From Rickettsiales bacterium (GTDB lineage: Bacteria > Pseudomonadota > Alphaproteobacteria > Rickettsiales > UBA1997): 16,765 bases of DNA. The position numbers and the translations under genes are program-made. The notes beneath the pieces were generated by a model. That model had not been told where the DNA came from. It saw only the letters and a program-made list of their open reading frames with translations, and did no database searches. Location: the NCBI GenBank assembly GCA_947425005.1, contig CANDYP010000020.1, positions 1 through 16,765 of the forward strand, in the 5' to 3' direction. Within the stretch, counting starts at the first letter, position 1; every line of letters begins with the position of its first letter. Positions 7,045-12,965 of the stretch are shown one piece after another.

Positions 7045-7653
7045 TTAAAAGCTGTAAACCGTCCCGAGCTTGATGACATCTGACTTAACCTGCCCACCGC
7101 CAACTGCACTATTTTCAAATTGCTGTTGGCTGTAAATTATTTTTACGCCGAAACTGTTGGAAAAATTTATTTGTGATCCGATTCCAACCGCGCTGTTAGT
7201 GGCTCTATTAGCGCCCACCGTAACTGATCTTTGCCCTGGGGCGTAAGCAAAAGTACCGAGATCGTAAGTTACGAATCCAGAAACGCGGGGGTTGAAGTCG
7301 TAACCGACATTGGCTTTAACATTGTAACTCACATTCGGTACGGCAGTGGTTTGATCAGATTTTGTAGTGGTGCCGGATATTGGCGAGGTAACAATCTGGG
7401 TGCCATTTTGCATGAAAACTTCTGGCGCTACAAAAAGCCCGCCGCCGCTAAATTTGTAGCCGTAATAACGGTCTTCAGGAACTTTACTGTCGACAGAAAC
7501 TGAGTTGTCAATTTTGCCGATTTTATTGTCCGTCTTAAGTGGATCAACCCCGACATAAAAACCACTATTGTCATCGGGATGGTTCGTAGCATTGGCTGCA
7601 CAACTCAGACAAATAAATAAAAATGTGAGAACCCTTCTGAGGAAATTTTTCAT
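7045..7653 (-). CDS. Secreted outer-membrane beta-barrel-like protein
   Basis: A 202-residue protein I cannot assign to a named family. It begins with a Sec signal peptide: MKNFLRR, a hydrophobic core and an ANA cleavage site at residue 22. The mature part alternates polar and hydrophobic residues, is rich in Gly, Ser, Thr and Asn, and has SYNVKANVGYDFNPRVSGFVTYDLG, like paired barrel strands. It ends VYSF, with the terminal aromatic typical of outer-membrane proteins recognised by BamA. These are the marks of a small 8-stranded opacity or porin-like barrel. A longer reading frame continues upstream by 41 codons into the end of purH, but the internal start has the signal peptide and a GGAAG ribosome binding site, so it is preferred. 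The purH stop is 58 bases upstream. Confidence 0.75.
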   Translation of the reverse strand: MKNFLRRVLTFLFICLSCAANATNHPDDNSGFYVGVDPLKTDNKIGKIDNSVSVDSKVPEDRYYGYKFSGGGLFVAPEVFMQNGTQIVTSPISGTTTKSDQTTAVPNVSYNVKANVGYDFNPRVSGFVTYDLGTFAYAPGQRSVTVGANRATNSAVGIGSQINFSNSFGVKIIYSQQQFENSAVGGGQVKSDVIKLGTVYSF

Positions 7654-7658
7654 ATTTT

Positions 7659-7663
7659 CTTCC
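7659..7663 (-). promoter_or_regulatory. Ribosome binding site deciding the start of the barrel protein
   Basis: GGAAG on the - strand lies five bases before the ATG that begins the signal peptide. It supports this start over the longer upstream frame that overlaps purH. Confidence 0.65.
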
Positions 7664-7711
7664 GACCAACAATTAAGTTGTTTTGTGAAAGCCACTTCAA
7701 ACCAATAGCCT

Positions 7712-9265
7712 CTAGTGTTTAAAATGTCTAGTTTCGATGAAGTAAAGCGCAATTCCCTTTTCGTCAGCTTTGGCAATTACCTCTTCATCACGCACCGAGC
7801 CGCCAGGAGCAATGATCGCGCCAATTCCAAAAGATGCAGCAATTTCAATATTATCCGCAAAAGGGAAAAAGGCGTCGGACGCTAAAAGTGCGCCGCGTGC
7901 TTTGTTAATATTTTTTTCGCCGTCAAAAAATTCCGACGCTTTTTTGCAGGCAATTTCGCAAGCATCTACCCGACTGGTTTGGCCAGCGCCCAGGCCCACT
8001 GTTTGAAAATCTTGCACCACGACAATGGCATTTGATTTCACATGTTTGCACACCGCCATCGCGAAAATTAATTGTTCGATTTCTTGCTCAGTGGCTGATT
8101 TTTTTGTGACTAATTTCAGATCATTTTTGCTGATGATTTTTTGATCCAAATCTTGAATTAAAAACCCTCCCGATACTGATTTTATTTGGCTTCCAGCACT
8201 TTTTTTAAAGTCGGCCAGAAGTACTCGCAGATTTTTTTTTGCTGCTAAAATTGCTGCCGCTTTTTCGTCAATTTCACGAGCGATAATTACTTCGAAGAAC
8301 ATCTTGGAAAGCTCGACCGCCAAGGCTTCGTCGATCTTGCCATTTAGTGCCACGATGCCGCCGAAAGCACTTTTTGGATCAGAAGAGAGCGCGCGCTTGT
8401 AAGCTTCAAGCAAGCTTGCGCCAATTGCAGTTCCGCAGGGATTAGCGTGTTTAATGATGGCGCAGGCCGGTTTTTCGAATTCTAAAACCAGATTGTAAGC
8501 GGCATCGGAATCGTTGAGGTTGTTGTAGCTCAGCTCTTTGCCTTGCAGTTGTTTGGCGGCAATAATTCCCGTGGCGATTCCTGAATCGGAAGTAGAATAA
8601 AGCGCCGCTTTTTGATGCGAATTTTCGCCGTAGCGCAGACTTTGTTTAAGATCTCCGCGCAGCAAAAAATCTGTTTTGTTAAACCAATTTGAAATCGCGA
8701 TGTCGTAATCGGCAATATTTTTAAAAGCCTGCGCAGCCAAGTCTTTCCTGAATTCAAACGCAGTAGAGCCAGAATTTTTTTCCAACTCTTCAATCAAATG
8801 CGGATATTGCGCCGTAGAAGTAACTACGGTTTTGTAAGCAAAATTTTTGGAAGCCGAGCGCACCATTGCCGGCCCGCCAATATCAATGTTCTCAATGATT
8901 TCTTCTTCGTCAGAAGTTTTAGCAACCGTCTCAACGAAGGGGTAAAGATTGATGATTAGTAGATCGATCGAGTCAATTCCGTGATCTTTTGCAGCGGCGA
9001 TGTGTTCAGGATTATCAAGCACTGCAAGCAATGCGCCGTGCACTTTTGGGTGCAGAGTTTTAACCCGTCCGTCCATCATTTCGGGAAATCCGGTAAACTC
9101 AGAAATGTCTTTGTTGGCGATTTTATTTTGGCTTAAAAGTTTAGAAGTGCCGCCGGTGGAAATTATTTCGACACCTTTTGAAGCTAGATACTGAGCCAAT
9201 TCCACGATTCCGGTTTTGTCCGAAACTGAAATCAGGCAACGCGATATTTTCTGTAAGTTTTGCAT
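7712..9265 (-). CDS. purH: Bifunctional AICAR transformylase / IMP cyclohydrolase
   Basis: Catalyses the last two steps of de novo IMP synthesis: formylation of AICAR with 10-formyl-THF, then ring closure. The N-terminal cyclohydrolase domain (about 1-195) has SVSDKTGI, STGGTSKLL, DGRVKTLHPKVHG and IDIGGPAMVRSASKN; the transformylase domain has SLRYGENSHQ (209-218), the Lys-His pair at 272-273 (KHANPCGTA) and AFGGIVALN. Length 517 is near E. coli (529). The C-terminus ends ETRHFKH, close to the usual TGMRHFRH, with the TG replaced. It starts two bases after the cmk stop, so the two genes form an operon. A complete purH implies purine synthesis is retained. Confidence 0.97.
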   Translation of the reverse strand: MQNLQKISRCLISVSDKTGIVELAQYLASKGVEIISTGGTSKLLSQNKIANKDISEFTGFPEMMDGRVKTLHPKVHGALLAVLDNPEHIAAAKDHGIDSIDLLIINLYPFVETVAKTSDEEEIIENIDIGGPAMVRSASKNFAYKTVVTSTAQYPHLIEELEKNSGSTAFEFRKDLAAQAFKNIADYDIAISNWFNKTDFLLRGDLKQSLRYGENSHQKAALYSTSDSGIATGIIAAKQLQGKELSYNNLNDSDAAYNLVLEFEKPACAIIKHANPCGTAIGASLLEAYKRALSSDPKSAFGGIVALNGKIDEALAVELSKMFFEVIIAREIDEKAAAILAAKKNLRVLLADFKKSAGSQIKSVSGGFLIQDLDQKIISKNDLKLVTKKSATEQEIEQLIFAMAVCKHVKSNAIVVVQDFQTVGLGAGQTSRVDACEIACKKASEFFDGEKNINKARGALLASDAFFPFADNIEIAASFGIGAIIAPGGSVRDEEVIAKADEKGIALYFIETRHFKH

Positions 9266-9267
9266 TT

Positions 9268-9894
9268 CTAGGAATTAATAATTTGGAGAATTTTTTGGAA
9301 ACCTTCTTCGATCGACAAATTGCCGTTGTCGATCACGTGGGCATCGGGGGCGATTTTAAGCGGGGCATCACTGCGATTCAAATCATTTTCGTCGCGCTTT
9401 TTTAGCTGCGCCAGAATTTCATCGAATGAAGTTTGAAGCTGATTGAAACGGCGCTGGGCGCGGATTTCTACATCTGCGGTCACAAAAAATTTGTAGTCAG
9501 CACCGGGGCAAATCACCGTTGTGGTATCGCGCCCATCAAGCACGGCGCCATTTTTTTTGGCTCGACCTTTTGCCACAAAGTCTTTTTGAAAATCAAAAAG
9601 TGCGGCGCGTAACTTTGGATTTTTGGCAATGATTGACGCCACTGCGCCAACCTTTTCGCTGAATAATTCTTCCGGCTCTAAATCTGCTTCCGTGATATTT
9701 TTTACTAAATCAAAAATGTGATTTGCAAAATTTTCTGGATCAATTTTTTGTTGAATTACACGAGAGGCCGCCAGGCGATAAAGCGCGCCAGTATTGAGGT
9801 AAGGCAGATCAAAATGCTTGGCTATTTTTTTTGCCAACGTCCCTTTGCCCGAAGCAGAGGGACCATCAATTGCGATCACTAAAGATTTTTTCAT
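9268..9894 (-). CDS. cmk: Cytidylate kinase
   Basis: Phosphorylates CMP and dCMP with ATP, an essential nucleotide salvage step. The P-loop GPSASGKGT is at 11-19, LNTGALYR follows at 33-40, and the DGRDTTTVICPGADYKFFVTA stretch is the NMP-binding and lid region typical of Cmk, with RAQRR arginines after it. Length 208 is slightly shorter than E. coli Cmk (227). The start codon overlaps the stop of the upstream toxin gene by four bases (ATGA), so its translation is probably coupled to the toxin gene. purH follows after two bases. In many proteobacteria rpsA follows cmk; here it does not. Confidence 0.95.
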   Translation of the reverse strand: MKKSLVIAIDGPSASGKGTLAKKIAKHFDLPYLNTGALYRLAASRVIQQKIDPENFANHIFDLVKNITEADLEPEELFSEKVGAVASIIAKNPKLRAALFDFQKDFVAKGRAKKNGAVLDGRDTTTVICPGADYKFFVTADVEIRAQRRFNQLQTSFDEILAQLKKRDENDLNRSDAPLKIAPDAHVIDNGNLSIEEGFQKILQIINS

Positions 9895-10235
9895 TTAATT
9901 AAATTTTCACTTTTGAGGATTTCTAAAATTGCGTCACGCGAGATGTCAGATTTTTGTGATTTGGAGTAAATTGACAAAAGGTAGAAGGTCTCCTCATCAA
10001 TTTGCGTGTAGTAGATGACTCTGAAGCCGCCGCTTTTTCCGGTAGAACTGGAGCTATTTTTAATTCTGGCTTTGTAGACGTGAAGACTCTTGACGCTTTC
10101 TATTCGGTCCGCGCCGACATATTGTCCAGACTCAAGAGTATCAATAAAACTCAACAAATCACCATTGATATGATGATATTTTTTACGCAAAATTTTCGCC
10201 TCTTTTAAGAAACGTTTGGAATATGTGGTTTTCAT
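9891..10235 (-). CDS. RelE/ParE-superfamily toxin (type II toxin-antitoxin)
   Basis: A 114-residue basic protein with the RelE-fold pattern: an N-terminal KTTYSKRFLKEAKILRKKY helix segment, a central KSLHVYKARIKNS strand, then GGFRVIYY and FYLLSIYSKSQKSDIS strands and a C-terminal helix. Such proteins are usually ribosome-dependent mRNA endonucleases or gyrase poisons that are neutralised by the neighbouring antitoxin. The Arg in GGFRVIYY and the Lys and Ser of the YSKSQKSD segment are in the usual catalytic area. It lies 18 bases after the RHH antitoxin gene, the standard order. Its stop overlaps cmk. Which target it has cannot be read from sequence. Confidence 0.8.
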   Translation of the reverse strand: MKTTYSKRFLKEAKILRKKYHHINGDLLSFIDTLESGQYVGADRIESVKSLHVYKARIKNSSSSTGKSGGFRVIYYTQIDEETFYLLSIYSKSQKSDISRDAILEILKSENLIK

Positions 10236-10253
10236 TTTGTGGTGTTTTTTGAT

Positions 10254-10574
10254 TTAGTCTTCTTGCAACTTTTTAAAGAATTCTTCCTTACTGTAAGTCT
10301 CTTCCTCTCCGCTTTGAATACGCCTGATCATGCGCAACAAATAAGGCTTCAGCATTCTATCCGCTTCTTTTTCGGTGATGTATTTTGAAGGTTTTTTTGC
10401 AGTATTTTTCATGGTTTTTTTGGTGACTTTGATGGTTTTTAGTTTGGATTTTTTCTTCAGCCTTTCTGTCGCAGCATCAATAAAAAAATCTTTGATGGTC
10501 TCGCCGTGAGCTGAGGCGAAAGACTTTACCGTGCGATGCAAAGCATCCGGAATTTCTAAAGTTAGTTTGGTCAT
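10254..10574 (-). CDS. Ribbon-helix-helix antitoxin of the RelE-type pair
   Basis: The first 41 residues (MTKLTLEIPDALHRTVKSFA, then a second helix ending ATERLKKK) are a ribbon-helix-helix DNA-binding domain: one beta strand and two helices. A lysine-rich linker follows (41-63), then an acidic C-terminal segment ending SGEEETYSKEEFFKKLQED, the usual place for toxin binding. The 106-residue protein precedes the toxin gene by 18 bases. As in related systems it probably represses its own operon by binding the palindrome about 23 bases upstream of its start. No ribosome binding site is visible. Confidence 0.78.
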   Translation of the reverse strand: MTKLTLEIPDALHRTVKSFASAHGETIKDFFIDAATERLKKKSKLKTIKVTKKTMKNTAKKPSKYITEKEADRMLKPYLLRMIRRIQSGEEETYSKEEFFKKLQED

Positions 10575-10596
10575 GTTTGAAATGGTTAAAAATAAA

Positions 10597-10633
10597 AAAA
10601 CCGTATTTACAGTAAAACTGTATTTACGGTTTT
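10597..10633. promoter_or_regulatory. Palindrome before the toxin-antitoxin genes: candidate operator and terminator
   Basis: A 37-base dyad centred on 10615: AAAACCGTA (10597-10605) matches TACGGTTTT (10625-10633), and the inner ACAGT-aaa-ACTGT is also symmetric. The octamer GTATTTAC occurs twice in the same direction, at 10603-10610 and 10620-10627. It lies between the response regulator stop and the antitoxin start, where an RHH repressor would bind. On the - strand the right arm is followed by a long T-rich run, so it could also be the intrinsic terminator of the kinase/regulator transcript. Both roles are inferred. Confidence 0.7.
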
Positions 10634-10667
10634 AAAAACTCGGAAAAAATAAATCAAGAAACGCCTT

Positions 10668-11069
10668 CTACAAATTCGTCTCTTTTACCTCAATAAACTG
10701 AGAAATTTTTTGGGATAACTCTTTGGGCGTGAATGGCTTTGCTAAATAATCATCGCATTTTGACTCTCTGACAATTTTTTCTTGGTCCTCTAAAGTGGCT
10801 GAGGCTGTAACTGCAATGACGGGGATCTGTTTTAACTGCGGATCGTTTTTGATGTCGCGAGTGATGTCGATTCCTGAAATTCCGACCAGCTGGATATCCA
10901 TCAAAATCAAATCAGGTTGATACAATTTTATTTGCTCAATCGCTTGAAAACCATCTTCAATCACGAGCGCTTCGTGTCCAAAAATTTTTACCAATCTTTG
11001 CATCACTTTTTGATTCACCGGATTGTCTTCAACGATCATAATTTTTTTTACCGCGAAACCTTGAGTCAT
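10668..11069 (-). CDS. Single-domain response regulator, DivK-like
   Basis: A receiver domain with no output domain (133 residues). Conserved positions are present: Glu14-Asp15 acidic pair, phosphoacceptor Asp58 (PDLILMDIQL), Thr88 (IPVIAVTASA), Tyr108 and Lys111 (YLAKPF). The stretches DLILMDIQL...SG, K-D...LK-IPVIAVTA and the Cys-x-x-Tyr before the Lys-Pro resemble Caulobacter DivK, the diffusible regulator of cell division and polarity. The gene starts 11 bases after the histidine kinase stop, so both come from one transcript and probably form a signalling pair. The T-run hairpin after its stop may end this transcript. A generic CheY-like or phosphorelay intermediate remains possible. Confidence 0.82.
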   Translation of the reverse strand: MTQGFAVKKIMIVEDNPVNQKVMQRLVKIFGHEALVIEDGFQAIEQIKLYQPDLILMDIQLVGISGIDITRDIKNDPQLKQIPVIAVTASATLEDQEKIVRESKCDDYLAKPFTPKELSQKISQFIEVKETNL

Positions 11070-11080
11070 TTTACAATCTC

Positions 11081-12913
11081 TTAAGAATTGATAATTCTAT
11101 CTTTCGGGAAAATTATTTTTACTACCGTTCCTTCGCCATAAACACTGCTAATTTCAAACTTTCCCTGGTGTAGCTCTGCCATTTTTTTAACCAAGAACAG
11201 ACCAAGACCACTGCCCTGTCTTTTACCTCGAGAATAGCCGTCGCCAACTTGGCCAAACTCTACAACCAGCTTGGACAGATCTTCCTCTTTGATACCGATC
11301 CCGGTGTCGCGCACTTCCAACGCCAAATTTTTTTTCTCGTCGGTAAAGAGATTTAATTTGATCGAACCTTCTTCAACAAATTTGGAAGCGTTGGAAAGTA
11401 AATTAAGCAAAATCTGCTTAAACATTCTGCGATCACCAAAGAATTTGGAAAGCCCACTTTCAACCTCAGAAGTGATTTTAACTGCGTGATTCTGATCATG
11501 TTGGGACGCATCCGACGAGATAATTTTAATTGCCCCGCGAATCTCTTCCAGCATGTCAAATTCTTCTTCATTCAACTTCATTTTGCCGACATCCATTTTG
11601 GAAAAATCGAGAATATCGTTAACCAAATTCAACAAATGCGACCCAGAAGAATAGATGTCTTGAGCCATTTCTTTGTAGTCTGCATCAAGCGGCCCAAACG
11701 CTTCTTTTTTCATCATTAAAGAAAAATTTAAGATGCCGTTGAGAGGCGTGCGCAACTCGTGACTCATGTTCGCAAAAAATCTTTCCTGAGATTTTTTGGC
11801 CTGCAGCAAGTTTATTTTGTAGCGCTCAATTAACTTAACCTGCTCGGTTAATTCGATGATTTCTGCAATATTGGATTCCGGCATCACCACTTCATCGTCA
11901 CGATCTTGCGCGACTAATCTTGAGACGTGAGATAGCTGGATAATCGGACTGATAATTTTTGATCTTAAGACGTACCAAGCGGTAAAAAATAATATCGATA
12001 AAATTATGAATCCTAACGCATAAGGCCAAAGAGCCCCAACCAGCCCTCTAGCGATAATACTATTTTCATAACCAGTTATTATGATGTAGGGATGTTTATT
12101 GGTACGCTTAGCTATTAAGTAACTATCATCTAAAGCCAGTAAGGAAAATTGAGAAATTGCCTCGCTGTGCTTTATGTGACTTGCCGCCACATTTTTAAAA
12201 ATATTTTTATCTTCAGAAAAGATTCCAGCTGTTGACTCCAAGATCACTTTGCCATCCTTATCAAGAATGGTAAAATCTAAATTTGGAATATTGGTTATCT
12301 TCTTTAGCCTTTCCACTAGGCTATTTACCGTGAATCCGAGAACTATGCTGCCTAAGTATTTTTTGCTTTTGATGTTTTCTACGCCCAATCCAGCAGGTAT
12401 AATTTGTTGACCGCTGACCACTCCTATCACCGGCAATCCAGTGTATATCATCCAAGGATTATCAATGGTATTCTGCAAATAATCTCTGCCAGATATATCG
12501 AGAGGCCTTTGCATAAATCCGTATTGGCTGTTAAGCACCACGAATTTTTTATCGTTAGCCCATGAAAACATACTTATGGAGAGAGTATTCTTAACCGACT
12601 CTTCGTCATCTTTTTTTTCACGGAAAGAACTTAAAATTTCACTAACCTCTTTTTCGCTACCACGAGAAACTCCTATCTGCTTTCCTACGTGATTCATCAC
12701 TGATTCGGTATAATCCAGCATGCCCACGAAGCTTAATTCAATCTTAGAAATTGCAGCTTCCATTTCTAATCTTTTAACCTCCATGCAGGACAGGTAGGTT
12801 TTGCACATCAGCCAAAGCAAGACACCCCCTAACACCAAAAACATTACGATGGTGTAGGTAATAAAAAGTTTTTTGATTGATTTAAAATTGGAATGAAAAA
12901 AGTTTCTTATCAT
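11081..12913 (-). CDS. Membrane histidine kinase with extracytoplasmic Cache-type sensor, PleC/DivJ-like
   Basis: A 610-residue inner-membrane sensor kinase. Two transmembrane segments (about 16-37 and 292-316) enclose a periplasmic region of about 250 residues. This region resembles a double Cache sensor (DISGRDYLQNT, then PVIGVVSGQQIIPAGLGV, then YLGSIVLGF). A HAMP-like linker (about 317-365) leads to the kinase core: His385 (ANMSHELRTP), Asn504 and Asn508 in the N box, G1 box DTGIGI (536-541) and G2 box GSGLGLFLVKK (567-577). The region after His385, with MMKKEAFGPLDADY...DIYSSGSHLLNLVNDILDFSKMDVGKM, is close to the PleC/DivJ/PdhS subgroup that acts on DivK in alphaproteobacteria. No receiver domain is attached; the downstream DivK-like protein supplies it. 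The sensed ligand is unknown. The dehydrogenase-like gene ends 52 bases upstream. Confidence 0.88.
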   Translation of the reverse strand: MIRNFFHSNFKSIKKLFITYTIVMFLVLGGVLLWLMCKTYLSCMEVKRLEMEAAISKIELSFVGMLDYTESVMNHVGKQIGVSRGSEKEVSEILSSFREKKDDEESVKNTLSISMFSWANDKKFVVLNSQYGFMQRPLDISGRDYLQNTIDNPWMIYTGLPVIGVVSGQQIIPAGLGVENIKSKKYLGSIVLGFTVNSLVERLKKITNIPNLDFTILDKDGKVILESTAGIFSEDKNIFKNVAASHIKHSEAISQFSLLALDDSYLIAKRTNKHPYIIITGYENSIIARGLVGALWPYALGFIILSILFFTAWYVLRSKIISPIIQLSHVSRLVAQDRDDEVVMPESNIAEIIELTEQVKLIERYKINLLQAKKSQERFFANMSHELRTPLNGILNFSLMMKKEAFGPLDADYKEMAQDIYSSGSHLLNLVNDILDFSKMDVGKMKLNEEEFDMLEEIRGAIKIISSDASQHDQNHAVKITSEVESGLSKFFGDRRMFKQILLNLLSNASKFVEEGSIKLNLFTDEKKNLALEVRDTGIGIKEEDLSKLVVEFGQVGDGYSRGKRQGSGLGLFLVKKMAELHQGKFEISSVYGEGTVVKIIFPKDRIINS

Positions 12914-12965
12914 TTTTGCGTCTTGTGATTTTTTACGGCGCGATAGTCTGCCATTTACCTAATCT

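Noticed and set aside
7654..7776. Longer 243-residue reading of the barrel protein that begins within purH
   Set aside because: The extra 41 residues look like out-of-frame purH sequence and would bury the signal peptide; the internal ATG has a GGAAG site five bases before it.
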